From Rhizodiscina lignyota (lineage: Eukaryota > Ascomycota > Dothideomycetes > Aulographales > Rhizodiscinaceae), in NCBI GenBank assembly GCA_010015805.1, contig ML978127.1, forward strand, positions 62,001 through 126,000: a stretch of DNA of 64,000 bases, written 5' to 3'. The notes under the pieces were generated by a model, which saw only the letters and a program-made list of their open reading frames with translations, had not been told where the DNA came from and did no database searches. Shown here one piece after another: positions 52,041-63,129 of this stretch (its first letter is position 1; every line of letters starts with the position of its first letter). The position numbers and the translations under genes were made by a program.

Positions 52041-53477
52041 TCAGCTCTCCGCAGGCTTTGTGCGATAGTATTGCGTGAAGTCATGCATGACGGTATTCGC
52101 ACCCTGAGATTAAGTGTCAGCTATATCGGAGTCGCCCTTCTCCTACCATTCTCAAGATCAGGTTCACTCACAAGCGCCATATCCCGGCTCATTTTCCCTG
52201 TCTTGTCTGCCTCCGCTTTCTTGAGCAAATTGAAGAAATCGTCGTTCCCAATTGCCTCTGGCGAGGGATCCCACAGTCGCATGATATTCCCGCTGCTGAT
52301 GGGATCTATGACTTTCCAATACTTCTCACGGCGAATCTCGTCGTACTTGTCCAGAATACTGTCGTCTGCTTGGCCACTGTAAATGCCGTAGAGACAATCG
52401 TAAAGACCACCGACGTCCGCAAAGCCGCCGGTAAGACCCATGCCTCCGCTGGTTAAAGACTCAGCACGTTTTCGATGTTTTGAGGATAATGCGGATAAGC
52501 TGGTAGCCTGGTACTCACAATGGGTTGCATAAATGTGCAGCGTCGGCCGCGAGCAGAAATTTCCCGACCCTCAGTTTCTCGGCGCAACGCTGGTGGATCT
52601 TATATGGGCTGAAGTTGACCATCTTGTACTCGCTGGGCTCTGGAGCGCCTGGCACAAACGCCTTGTACTTCTCCGGCTGGCGTACGAGCATTTCTTCCCT
52701 GGTGAGGTTGCCCTCTTCAGCATATGTCGCACGCAGCATGCCATCATTGGAGATTTGTGCAATCATGGAGAAATGCTTTGGGTCGATCATGAAGTTGGAG
52801 CTGGTAGTCCAGTTGAACTCTTTCAAGCGGGGATAATACACCTGATCCCGATGTCAGCAATCTGCTCTTGCGGACCGAAGGGTAGGAGAGCGTACATTTG
52901 TCGCTACAATCTGCTTGTCCCAAGTCTTGCCTGGGAAATTACCAGGCCCGAAGAGCTCTCGCCGAATCTTACTGTTACCGCCGTCGCAGCCGATGATATA
53001 CGTTGCGGAGAATTTCTTCTCGCCGTCCGGCGTCTTGACGTCAACCCAAGCATGCTTGTCATCCTGTCCAATGCCAGTGACTTCGTGATTAAGCAATATC
53101 TCCGCGCTAGGATACTTCTCCAGATGGCTCGCAATCAGAGGAAGCAGTTCGTCTAATGGTAGCGACACCTGCCGCATGTCGTCTGGTAGGCCTTCGCTGT
53201 GAATGCCACAGATGTACGTCCCATCGATATGGCGCCAACTCACGCCGCTTGCCAGGAATGCTTTCGACTTGACGTCGTCCATAATGCCAGCTCGCCTGAA
53301 TTCGTGTCTGGCAGGCTCGCTGTAGAAGGATGCCCGAGGCTGCTTGTCGATTTCGTGGCTCCTTTCTAAAATGGTGACTTTGATAGATTGCTTTGCAAGA
53401 AGGAGCGCCAAGAGGAGGCCCGAAGGACCAGCGCCCACGATAATGATATTGAAGTCATCACTTGCTTTCGATGGCAT
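52041..53477 (-). CDS. FAD-dependent aromatic-type monooxygenase (phenol hydroxylase-like)
   Basis: Class A flavoprotein hydroxylase. Exons: 53477-52896, 52841-52519, 52448-52172 and 52103-52041, giving 414 aa. The FAD fold is shown by [19 protein letters not shown] (about residues 11-29), the DG motif in [15 protein letters not shown], and the second FAD motif [18 protein letters not shown] joined across splice 2. This is followed by [13 protein letters not shown]. The last exon encodes only about 20 residues ([16 protein letters not shown]). The protein is short for a phenol hydroxylase and lacks a thioredoxin-like C-terminal domain, so it is closer to the single-domain hydroxylases. Substrate unknown. 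Divergent from a Dal5-type carrier. Confidence 0.92.
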
Positions 53478-54639
53478 TGTTGCGATGTATGTGTAAGATT
53501 ATTTACCTTCTATTATCGAGAATTCTACTGCTCTTTCTTAATGAGAGGGAAACGCAGCCGAAGGTCTTTAAGGTATGGGCTTAAAATTGATAGACAAGAG
53601 AGGAAGTATACAGAAAATCTACCCTACATATTTCTATTACGCCTTGATCGCGGAACGCGTGATGTCGATCATGGCACAGCGCGTCTTCGGTACATACTGT
53701 CTATCAGATGCCGAAGGATTGTGTGGGGAAGCATGTGGGGAATCCCTGACGACGATGTAGTGTAGGATAAGGATTCTCCGTGAAAGACCTCAGTGATCAG
53801 ATATCTGTGTCGTAGAGGCTTCTCGTACGACAGCCAAAATCGCGAATAACATAGGAGGGAGGGTTGTCAGTTAGCTGAGATCGTCGTAAGTAAAGATCTA
53901 AGTAAAGCTGGATCTCAGACGTCGGGCTGAAACAACCAAGAAATCTGCTTACCTCCTAGCCAAATTGAGGACATGCTCTCTCCAACGTATGCCATTTCGA
54001 AGCTGTTGCATAATCCCGCTAGCTTTGAAAAAGGGTTTCTTCTGTTTGAACTGCTCCCCACTTATGTGTTTGATGAGCGTAGAGACCACTCAATCCTTTG
54101 CCAGCCATTTAACGACTCTAACTTGTCTTGACATGAAAGTCTTGCCAGCCCTAGGCATTTGCTTGTCGTGTACGACTCGGGAGCTAGTTCTATGGATTCG
54201 AATACGTATAGGTAACCGGTAGCACTTTGTGCTCAATTATAACCCTTATAAATCACCATCACATTCCTCTTCTCAAGTGGACCATGCGAAAGATACAAGC
54301 GTGACGAATCTTGGTGGCCCGCCCGTTACGTACATAGAACCAATAACTTGGTATCCTTTTTCTCTTCAGGGACCGGGCATGCAATTAGCAATTTCCGTAC
54401 TCTTTTTATGGCTTACAGCATGCCCTTTCATTGGGTCTATTCCTCTTTTTATGATCTTCATCATCGGTTCTTAACCTCCGCTCTTCGCGTCCATTCTTCC
54501 GCAAGCTCCCCGCGCGGTGATCAGTCCGGGGTTTAGAAAGAAGATGCATATTCAAATCAGTTAATATATTTATGTGGAAGCATGGCACCCCAAAATCCAG
54601 ACCCCAAGCTTGTGGTAGGGCAACCTTCAATGCGACAAC
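53478..54639. promoter_or_regulatory. Divergent intergenic region of monooxygenase and MFS carrier
   Basis: 1.16 kb shared upstream region. Open frames on both strands are short and unrecognised. I saw no clear factor-binding palindrome. Co-regulation of the two flanking genes is possible but not shown by the sequence. Confidence 0.35.
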
Positions 54640-56169
54640 ATGTCGGGCGAGGCGAAAACAACGGATGCGGTCCACGCTGAGACCACGAACAATATTGATC
54701 CCTCAGAACCGCCAGAAAAGACTCTTGCACAAGACCAAGCTGCTCTCGATCTTTCTGCTACCGTTCTCACCACCACTGCTTACGAGTACAGCGAGAAAGA
54801 TGCGACCCGCGTGCGATGGAAGATCGACACACACCTGATGCCCGTGCTGTTCTTCACGGGCATGATGTCTGCTGTCGACAAGATCATCATCTCCAATGCT
54901 GCACTCTACGGTCTCAAGGCTGACCTGCATCTCACTGGATCTCAGTATAGCTGGGTTGGCAGCATCATCTCCTTCGGTATCCTAGCCGCTGAATGGCCCG
55001 GTGCGTACATCGTACAGCGCTATCGCCTGAGTCGCGTTGTCGCCACAATAGTGGTGATGTGGGGCGTCATGGCATGCCTAACAGCCGTGGCCAAGGACTT
55101 CTCCAGTCTGATGGCGCTGCGGTTCCTCCTGGGACTGTTCGAGGGCCCTATTTTCCCTGCCTGTCAGGTATACGTTGTGATGATGTACAAGGCGGACGAG
55201 CAACCCCTGCGAATCGCCATATATCTCGCCTCCCTTGCAACGCTCTTCATCGGCCCGTTGAGCTACGGCATCGGCCGCAGCACTGGCGCATCTATTGCGA
55301 CGTGGAAGCTACTGTATATCACGGTCGGAGGCGTCACATTTCTTTGGGGCATCGCGTTGTTCTTCTTGCTACCAGACAACCCAGCCACATGGCGCATCCT
55401 TTCGGACCGTGAGCGCTATATTGCAATCGACCGTGTACGCGTGAACAGGACCGGTATTGAAAACAAGAAAGTCAAGTGGTATCAGGTCCGTGAGGCCTTC
55501 CTGGATCCGAAGTCTTGGGTTCTGTTATGCGGGCAAGTCCTGATCTGCACGTTCCTGGGCGGTTTGACGACCTTCGCTGCACTCATTGTGAACAACTTGG
55601 GCTTCTCGCCGCTCCAGACTGTACTACTCGGGATGCCCACCGGCGTGATCCAGACGGCGTCATCCATCATTGTGTCGTATGTCGGTACCATCTGGCCCAA
55701 TACGCGCTGCATATTCATCTCCGCAACGTGTTTGATTCCGCTCGTGGGCACGGCGCTGATCTGGAAGCTACCTGAGGACGCAAAATTCGCACGGCTTGGC
55801 GTGTACTATGTTATCTACCTGTTCTGGGGCGCGTACACACTCTCTGCCTCTCTCCCGGCCGTCAATACCTCAGGACACAGCAAAAAAGTGACACTGTACG
55901 CTATGACTTTCGTGGCATACACAACGGGATTGATTATCGGACCACAATATTTCTCGAAAAGCTTTAATAATGGCTACGTGGCGTTGATGAGCAGTGCGGC
56001 GATAGCTTCCTTGCTGTTTTTGTGTTATGCTTTGATCTGTGTATGGGAGAATAGGAGGAAAGACAAAGCCGTTGCGGCGGGCAAGTTTGACAATATGAAT
56101 CATGGCGTGGATGAGGATTTGCTGGACTTGAGTGAGACGGAAAAGAGAGATTTCAGGTATCAGTTCTAG
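54640..56169 (+). CDS. MFS transporter, Dal5/allantoate-permease (ACS) type
   Basis: 509 aa, intronless, ATG at 54640. About 12 membrane segments after an acidic cytosolic tail. Features of the anion:cation symporter group include RWKIDTHLMPVLFFTGMMS at helix 1. AADLxLTG-type spacing appears as LYGLKADLHLTGSQYSWVGS. Further matches are ALRFLLGLFEGPIFPAC and FLLPDNPATWRILSDRER between the two halves. Fungal members move allantoate, nicotinate, pantothenate, other organic anions and many unassigned compounds. The divergent FAD monooxygenase suggests uptake of its substrate, but this is inference from position only. Confidence 0.92.
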   Translation: MSGEAKTTDAVHAETTNNIDPSEPPEKTLAQDQAALDLSATVLTTTAYEYSEKDATRVRWKIDTHLMPVLFFTGMMSAVDKIIISNAALYGLKADLHLTGSQYSWVGSIISFGILAAEWPGAYIVQRYRLSRVVATIVVMWGVMACLTAVAKDFSSLMALRFLLGLFEGPIFPACQVYVVMMYKADEQPLRIAIYLASLATLFIGPLSYGIGRSTGASIATWKLLYITVGGVTFLWGIALFFLLPDNPATWRILSDRERYIAIDRVRVNRTGIENKKVKWYQVREAFLDPKSWVLLCGQVLICTFLGGLTTFAALIVNNLGFSPLQTVLLGMPTGVIQTASSIIVSYVGTIWPNTRCIFISATCLIPLVGTALIWKLPEDAKFARLGVYYVIYLFWGAYTLSASLPAVNTSGHSKKVTLYAMTFVAYTTGLIIGPQYFSKSFNNGYVALMSSAAIASLLFLCYALICVWENRRKDKAVAAGKFDNMNHGVDEDLLDLSETEKRDFRYQF

Positions 56170-56340
56170 GACACTGGGGAGCACCTAGGTAGTGAGCCGG
56201 TTGAGACAAACCTCTCAATTATGCAATGCTTGAATGTTTATGACCTCTCTGAACACCGCGCTTGCTCTTTTTAAGCATGCAGATAATATACAAGAGTGCT
56301 TCCGTTCACCAGTATATTTTGCCCCTGCGGCGATCTTCTT

Positions 56341-57915
56341 CTAGCCCCTCTCGCTGCCTCGTAACCGGACAGCTTGCCCGTATTTCTGCAACTTCGTGAT
56401 GAGCTGATCGCCCTGCTTCACCACATCATTGTATTGCTTGTTCTTGTCGTCTGGCCTGTTCGTTTCGATGATGCCGTTGACGCGGTCGATGGTGCAAGGA
56501 ACGCGGTCTGTTGCGATGAAGTTGGAGAGGTCCCTGTTATTGTGTAAGCAAGCCCGTCCACCAAATGAGGAGAGGAGAAATATGTACTTGTCAAGGAAGT
56601 CCACCGACACACCAAAATCGTTTGCCATGCTGTTGAGACCCACCACGCGATAACTTTGGAGCAACTGTTGATAGCCGCGCAGCCTCATCTCGCGCACGTA
56701 CCAGCGGCCATGCTCGTAGAGGTATCGATCATCGCAAAGGAAATTCTCCTCTACTTGTCCCAGCGCGGTGAAGAACGAGCTGTAGTTACCGTTGTACAAG
56801 CTGGCTACGAGATTTGCAAGTGGCTTGAAATCCACTGTTATCTCAGCGTCTACCTGTGCTGCGGTTGAGCCAAGAGCTGTCAGGTTGACCGCGGTTGTGC
56901 CTGGTGTCGTGGTTGTAACCATCGTATCCGTCATCTCTTCATCTCCTGCTGATGGCCCAGACGATAGAGCGCCGGATAATGCAGACAGTTTCTCATCGCT
57001 CTCTCCGAGGATCGCCTTGATTTCTGGCGCATCGACGACCTTTGACTTAAAGTCAACCCGCTTCAGTGAAACTGATCCGGCGAGCACAGCATAGATGACA
57101 AGTGATGAGTATGGGCAGAGCTCGTAGCTTGTGAATGTCGAGAGACTGTCGAGAAGAAGGGGTGCCGCGAGGCCATGGGAACGGACGGTGAGAAGGTGCA
57201 GGCCGTGATAAGCCTTTAGACGATTCCGGCGATCCCAATCACCACCGCTCTCGACGAGGGCACTAGCACGTTCGATGTTCTTCTTGACCAGAACCTTGTC
57301 TCCGAAGAAGAGACCAACTCGAATTATCGCGAGGACAAGATCTATCTTCGTCCCCAGTATGCCCGTCTTCTCAAACACCGCCTCGTACGCTGCTATTGCT
57401 TTATCCTAGAAGCAATATCAGTGACCTATTGGACATACCGTGTGAAATGAAGCTCTTACCTTGTCGCCAACTCTCGTCCAGAACTCTGCTCTCTTTCCTC
57501 GAGCACTCTGAATCTCTGTTTCGCCAGCCTTCTCGGTCGCCTCATCCTCCTCCTTCTGAATAGCCTCGAGCTCCTTCTCGTTATCCGCTTTCAGCTCCTC
57601 ATATAGTTTCTCGTCCCACGGCAGCGCCATACTAAGTGATGGTCTTCTCGTTGCCAGAAGTGTGGTGGCGCTTGACGAAGCTCGCCTTAGCTGTCCAGGC
57701 TGTTGCACCGTTCCCTCGCCGCGAACATTCATGATGCCATCGACCGGGTGTGCCAGATGCCGGTATAGTGGCGCCATCTTCTGCTCTTTGATCGCATTTT
57801 GGAGTGCGGTGAGGGACGACTGCTGTTTGGCTTTCGACGAGGATGGATTCGTAATGTGGAAAATGTGCTGCGAGAGCTGGAGGTCGGGATACTTCGCGAA
57901 CTGAGGGTCACCCAT
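56341..57915 (-). CDS. RPN7: 26S proteasome regulatory subunit Rpn7 (PSMD6)
   Basis: PCI-domain subunit of the 19S lid. Exons: 57915-57460, 57405-56588 and 56533-56341, giving 488 aa. The ATG at 57915 gives MGDPQFAKYPDLQLSQHIF. N-terminal helices follow with ALPWDEKLYEELKADNEKEL and TPR-like repeats with DKAIAAYEAVFEKTG at splice 1. The PCI region contains VDFKSKVVDAPEIKAILG and HGRWYVREMRLRGYQQLLQS. The end is VDFLDKDLSNFIAT, then CTIDRVNGIIETNRPDDKN, as expected for Rpn7. An insert rich in Thr, Ser and Met (DEEMTDTMVTTTTPG) lies in the middle. Intron 2 (54 bp, stop-free) is in frame and easily mistaken for coding sequence. Confidence 0.96.
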
Positions 57916-58440
57916 GGCTGCTCTGGATGCGTTTGGGGTTGGAGAAGAGGTGTGAGGGAAATGGTAGGTCTTCTGAGAGCTTTTGATATAGAAAAGGCGT
58001 GTAGCTGGAAGCTTCACGGAGTGTCGGGGTATAGTAATTGCCGCGCGTCTATCGCCTAAACTTCGGCAAAGGCGACTGGGGACATTAACGGTCCTTTTCT
58101 CTACGACGACAACAGTTCTTGGAGTTGAAAGACATATTCCAACCCGTCAGTGCAATCCATGGTCTTCGAAGGCCAAAGTGGACACCTATCTTTGCTTCAT
58201 ACGTGCCGTACATTGCCTTACGAGGCCAAGAGATGTTCGACCGGGGCGTCGATTATCGGCTTATTTCTCATGTAGAAGCGGAGATTCGCAGAACCGGCCG
58301 TTGCTCGGTCTTTCTCCAGTCCAAAGGCGTAAGGGAGACTTGAAATTCCGTGATCGTGACCTCAAAGCGAACCGATCTTAAAACGTCCACATCTTTCTTT
58401 CCAAGCCGTTAGTTCACAGTTAAGCGTTATTGACGTCAGT
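57916..58440. promoter_or_regulatory. Divergent promoter region of RPN7 and the NmrA-like gene
   Basis: 525 bp between two genes transcribed away from each other. A CGGCAAAGG string at about 58061-58069 only weakly resembles the PACE box of proteasome genes. No clear TATA or repeat was seen, and no other gene. Confidence 0.35.
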
Positions 58441-59494
58441 ATGGCTCCTGTTAGCCAGTCTGTGATCGTCTTCGGCGGAACTGGCAAGATTGGGACGTAC
58501 ATTGTCGATGAGCTCTTAAAGTCCAGCAAATTTTCTATCGCCCTCTTCACTTCTCCCAATACTGTGCAGACGAAGGCCGACCAGATCGAGGCTTTGAAGA
58601 AGCGAGGATCTCGAATCATTGTTGGTGACGTACATAACGAACAGAACGTCAAGAACGCATACAAAGGCACGCATGTATCAAATGTAGCTATCATTCGAAT
58701 CTAATGTACAGCCAGATTTTGACACAGTTGTCAGTGCAGTCGGCAGGCCCGTGATACTTGACCAGATCGATCTCCTCAAGTGGGCAGAGGAAACGCCGAA
58801 TATCAAGCGCTTCTACCCATCCGAATATGGAACGGATATCGAATACGGCCCTCAGTCTGTCAATGAGAAGCCCCATCAGCTCAAGCTGAAGGTCAGAGCT
58901 TTTGTCAGAGAAAATATCAAGAGGCTTGAATATACTTACCTGGTCACGGGGCCTTATTCAGACATGTTCTTCGACGTATCAGGCAAGGATCAAAGAGCTG
59001 GGAGTTTTGATTTGGATGCCAAAAAATCAGTTCTACTTGGCACAGGGAATGATAAGATCAGTTTCACCACCATGAGAGAGTAAGTGAAGTAGTGAAGCCA
59101 AAAGCCTCAGCCGGCACTAACGAATGACAGTGTTGGAAGGCTCCTCGTCGCCTCTCTGCTTCACCCAGAGGAGTCGCGCAACAAGGCATTGAAGGTGAAC
59201 TCGTTCACGACTACTCCAAACGAAATACTTGCAGAGTTTGAACGACAGACTGGGGGTCAAAAGTGGGAGGTCAGCTACACTCCATTGGATGAGCTCAAAC
59301 AAATCGAGCAGGAAGCGTGGGAGAAAGGCGTGCCATGGGCGACAGGGTACACTCTTCGGCGAATATGGACAGAGGGCGGAACGCTCTACGAGAAACGTGA
59401 CAACGAGGCGATAGATGGCACGGATGTTGATACCTTGCAAGTCGCTGTGGCGGCCTGGATTAAGGAGCAGGATACTGGTAAAGCGAGCCTGTAA
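58441..59494 (+). CDS. NmrA/isoflavone reductase-like NAD(P)-binding protein
   Basis: Atypical short-chain dehydrogenase with the NAD(P) loop [19 protein letters not shown] at the N-terminus. ATG at 58441. The last intron (59080-59130) is clear. Intron 1 is ambiguous. A GT-AG join (58675-58711, only 37 bp) gives YKGTHPDFDTVV and 321 aa. A GC-AG join (58667-58715, 49 bp) gives the more family-like [12 protein letters not shown] and 317 aa. Later blocks fit the family: [30 protein letters not shown] and [17 protein letters not shown]. Expected to reduce a phenolic or similar small molecule, or to act as a redox sensor. Substrate unknown. Confidence 0.87.
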
Positions 59495-60182
59495 AGCCGG
59501 TGTGCTTAGCTTCGCAAGATAACAGAATGCTCTTGATGTAAGCGGAATTTGGACAAATGTCAAGCAGTGCCAAGCAGCTGTATCGAAACAGGTCTAAACT
59601 GTCATTCAACTATTACATTGATTCAACGTACGAGCTCTTCCCAAATGTTCGAGGATTAATTGTTCTCAGCATTTAAATCATTCTTGTTCTCGAAGTCATT
59701 GGCATCCAATATAACCCGTCAGGTTGTCCTCGTACTCAGACCGGCGCTCCCGAAATGCGTTTGGATTTGGAATGATCCTGCAGTTCATTTGATACCTAAA
59801 CAGTCATGCTCCCGATTTCTGGTCTCCAGTATTCCCAAGTGCAGTTAAGTCTCCTTATTAATGTCGAAGAGATTTCTTCCCATAATCTTGTCGTGCCTTT
59901 GTATGTGTTCTCGACGAATTATGATGTAAAGTGCAGGGATTAAGGTTTCGCCACATCTTAGATCTCGCATGTTGCAATTGCTCACCTCAAACTGTAAGCC
60001 AATTGTAGACATATATATACAAGCAGATAGTTCCTTCATCATGACATCATTGCCAAATTTATACATATACAGACTCGAACAGTCACTCAGGCCACCCTGG
60101 TCATCTATGTCAGCTACCTTCGATGAGCCCACCCGTTCGCAACATACTAGGGAATTTGATCAGATTAAAGATATTACCAACC
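59495..60182. other. Intergenic, no gene recognised
   Basis: 688 bp between two plus-strand genes. Short open frames (for example 59660-59848) are unrecognised. AT-rich near 59990-60070, including TATATATACA, which may be part of the promoter of the next gene. Confidence 0.35.
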
Positions 60183-61088
60183 ATGACTACAACAACTACG
60201 AAGACGTCGCTCTCCGAAGATGGCCCCAAGCCCGCTGGTCAGACACCTCGGACAGTCCAAGAGTTCCAAGAGAAAGGCCTTGCACACGCTCGTCATGCAG
60301 AAAAATTACCCGCGACTCAACGGTGTAGAGTAGAGCCGCTGAAAATCGAAGTCCAAGACGGGCCAAACGGTTTTGTACCAGGATTCTTGCATCTTCCCAC
60401 TGGCTTCGCGAAAGGTCTGGCAACCTCTCCGAACCAGACAGCGGCTATCTTGCTTTCCGGTGCCGGCGGAGGAGTCGTAGGTCCAAGCAGCATGTACCTC
60501 AGCATCGCGGACAAGCTTGCTAGCCTGGCAAATGGCATTCCATGCCTCCGGCTAGACTACCGCTATCCTGCACGGAATCGGTATTGCGTGCGCGATGTTT
60601 TCACCGCAATGGACCTGCTGCAGGACATGTATGGTCTACGGCGCTTTGTACTGGTGGGATGGAGCTTTGGCGGCGCACCGGTATTCACCGCCGGTGGTAC
60701 CGATGAGAGAGTTGTTGGGTGTGCGACTGTTGCTAGCCAGACGGCCGAGACGGAGGGCATCAAGCGGTTGAGCCCTCGGCCAGTGCTGTTGCTCCATGGG
60801 ACAGGCGATAAGACGCTGAGTCCGAGCTGTTCTCAGCGGTTGTATGATTGGTACGGGACTCAAGGAGACAGGACACTCAGACTCTTTGATGGAGATGATC
60901 ATGCTTTGACGAGAAATGCCGAGAAAGCGGAAATATTGATTAGCAGGTTCATCGCTACGTGCGCTGGACTGAAGGTGGATGAGATGGAACAGAAGCGCGT
61001 CTTGGAAAGTAAATTACTTGAAGACGGTGATAGGATTGAGAATATGAGGAAGGGTGGTGATCTCACAGGCCAAGAGCACCTGGAGTAG
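60183..61088 (+). CDS. Alpha/beta-hydrolase (dienelactone-hydrolase/KANL3-Tex30-like)
   Basis: 301 aa from the ATG at 60183 (ACCATG context); an ATG at 60123 would add 20 residues. Intronless. Serine-hydrolase features: ILLSGAGGGVVGPSSMY (oxyanion region), GIPCLRLDYRYPARNR, the nucleophile elbow GWSFGG, PVLLLHGTGDKTLSPS (acid) and FDGDDHALTRNAEKAE (His). The order and spacing match small single-domain hydrolases related to dienelactone hydrolase. The C-terminus adds a charged helix (DEMEQKRVLESKLLEDGD). No signal peptide, so probably cytosolic. Substrate unknown. Confidence 0.88.
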   Translation: MTTTTTKTSLSEDGPKPAGQTPRTVQEFQEKGLAHARHAEKLPATQRCRVEPLKIEVQDGPNGFVPGFLHLPTGFAKGLATSPNQTAAILLSGAGGGVVGPSSMYLSIADKLASLANGIPCLRLDYRYPARNRYCVRDVFTAMDLLQDMYGLRRFVLVGWSFGGAPVFTAGGTDERVVGCATVASQTAETEGIKRLSPRPVLLLHGTGDKTLSPSCSQRLYDWYGTQGDRTLRLFDGDDHALTRNAEKAEILISRFIATCAGLKVDEMEQKRVLESKLLEDGDRIENMRKGGDLTGQEHLE

Positions 61089-61610
61089 CAAAAGGCATAA
61101 CTACCAACTAATGATCAGTTCCGACTATAAAGTATCCGCTTCTGGCTTTCTAAATCATCTCAGGTCTTCACCAATTTCGTCTCGATTTTAAGGAGGTCAT
61201 CAGAAGGACGAGTTTGTGCCCGTGATAGAACGCAATCGGTTTTCTAAGAAGAGACAATTGGTTGTTGTAGAGCTAGAGTTATTCCTGTTCTCACTACACT
61301 GTGCATCAGGTTGAGCGAATACCAAATGAATGAATGTTGCATGAGACAAAACCCTTCAGGACTTTGGGACTCCATAAAGTTACTGAGCGCTGATTGGCGG
61401 TATGCTGAGTCATTAGTCGCTTAGGCCTGTGCGCATCAGTGCCAAGACCGGGGCTGAAGCTGGGGCTTTAAGGCCTCATCTCTTATTCTCTTTGACAACT
61501 CACAGCTCCCAGCACTTCAACAACAAGCACAAAGTCTCCACGCCGAATCAACAACATCCGCACCAGCTTGATAGAGGACGTTCTCTATCAATCAAAGAGA
61601 CCCTACAGCC
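61089..61610. other. Intergenic, promoter of ABD1
   Basis: 522 bp. A CA-rich leader (about 61500-61600) precedes the cap methyltransferase ATG. No other gene or repeat was seen. Confidence 0.35.
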
Positions 61611-62726
61611 ATGGATCCGCCGCCTCCGCAGGAAGAACCACCAAAGTCACCCCCCCGCAAGCGGCCAGGTCGCACGAGCGTGTTACCAGCAGCCAAACGC
61701 AAGCGTGATGAGGAGGAGGAACAGCCCGATTCGCGACCGCAGAAGCAGAAGCAGCCCGCCAACAAAGTTCCTGACCGCGGAGTTGAAAATATCGTTCGTG
61801 AACATTACAACAATGTGCCAGAACGCGGCGCTAAATGGCGCACAACCGACTCAAAGATCACTGGCTTGCGAGTCTATAACAATTGGTGCAAGTCGGTCCT
61901 GATCAACAAAGCAGGACATGGAACGCATCGCGCCAATGTGCTTGATATTGGATGCGGCAAGGGTGGAGACCTGCAGAAATGGGCACCGCAACACATTGCG
62001 AACTACATCGGCCTCGACATCGCGGATGTCTCCATTCAACAAGCAAAAGAGCGGTACCGAGAAGGCTTCAACAAACGAAAGCTCCGGTTCCATGCAGACT
62101 TCATCGCGAGAGACTGCTTTTCGGGTACTCTCGCAGACGTTCCCCAAGTGGCATCCATCGGGTACGACACATCAGGCGGAGATAGATGGGCCCAAGGTGG
62201 AGGTTTTGACGTCGTATCTATCATGTTCGTCATGCATTACGCATTCGAATCCGAACAGAAGGCACGAACGATGCTTCAAAACGTTTCAAATAGCTTGAAG
62301 AAGGGCGGCAAGTTTATCGGAGTCATCCCAAATTCCGACGTGATCTCGGACAAGGTTGCGAAGGGTAGTAAGGAGTGGGGCAACAGCATCTACAGCGTGC
62401 GGTTCCCTGGAGAGGTCCCATCAGATGGAGTGTTCAGGCCACCGTTTGGTTGGAAATACATATATCATCTTGAGGAGGCGGTTGATGCACCGGAGTACGT
62501 CATCCCCTGGGAGTCGCTGAGAGGACTTGCAGAAGACTACAACCTCGAGCTTGAATTTCGAATGCCGTTTAAGGAAATTTGGGAGGAGGAGAAGGACGAC
62601 CGAGAATTTGGCATGCTAGCAGAGAAGATGAGGGTCAAAGATCCTCGGACAGGAGAATTGCGCGCGTCAAAAGAGGAGTTGGAGGCGGCGTATCTTTACC
62701 AAGGGTTCATTTTCTATAAGGTCTAG
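61611..62726 (+). CDS. ABD1: mRNA cap guanine-N7 methyltransferase
   Basis: Nuclear enzyme that adds the N7 methyl to the GpppN cap, using SAM. Intronless, 371 aa. Disordered basic/Pro-rich N-terminus with RKRPGR and KRKRDEEEE nuclear-targeting stretches. The catalytic domain follows from VREHYNNVPERG, with SAM-binding VLDIGCGKGGDLQKW at about residues 110-124. Other features are IGLDIADVSIQQAKERY, cap-pocket-type VVSIMFVMHYAFES, GVIPNSDVI, PFGWKYIYHLEEAVDAPEY and the C-terminal EAAYLYQGFIFYKV. All expected blocks are present, so an intact essential gene. Confidence 0.97.
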   Translation: MDPPPPQEEPPKSPPRKRPGRTSVLPAAKRKRDEEEEQPDSRPQKQKQPANKVPDRGVENIVREHYNNVPERGAKWRTTDSKITGLRVYNNWCKSVLINKAGHGTHRANVLDIGCGKGGDLQKWAPQHIANYIGLDIADVSIQQAKERYREGFNKRKLRFHADFIARDCFSGTLADVPQVASIGYDTSGGDRWAQGGGFDVVSIMFVMHYAFESEQKARTMLQNVSNSLKKGGKFIGVIPNSDVISDKVAKGSKEWGNSIYSVRFPGEVPSDGVFRPPFGWKYIYHLEEAVDAPEYVIPWESLRGLAEDYNLELEFRMPFKEIWEEEKDDREFGMLAEKMRVKDPRTGELRASKEELEAAYLYQGFIFYKV

Positions 62727-63129
62727 CGGATATCCCCAAGAGCAATTTGCTTTAAGGTGTTACATGTTGAGGCAGGAAGGATTGCAATGGATCTAGCTTT
62801 GAGCAGATACATGGCTGTTGGCCGGCTGACCTTGGGTGAGGGCGACCCTTCTGATCAAGTGCGTTGGTAGAGGTCCGTTCCACATAATAATCGCTACCTG
62901 CCTCATATTCGGCAATCCGATGCCCAAGTCGTTCAAATGCGGCCGCGCGCACTCTTGTGCGGCGGTAGGAGTGCCAATATGATGAAATCCACCAGTCTTC
63001 CGTTGCCGAGGCTCTCGCGTGTCAACCGCTATCACGGGCTTAACAATGCCGGGGATCTTCATCCTCTGGATTCCGTGAATATCTCACCTTTCATTCTACA
63101 CCTACGACACACCAGCGAAGTTATACAAT
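62727..63129. other. Intergenic, no gene recognised
   Basis: 403 bp between ABD1 and PEX11. Minus-strand open frames at 62752-63062 show no resemblance to known proteins. Confidence 0.35.

Noticed and set aside
58061-58069. Possible PACE (proteasome) box upstream of RPN7
   Set aside because: Only the GGCAAA core matches; too weak to call.
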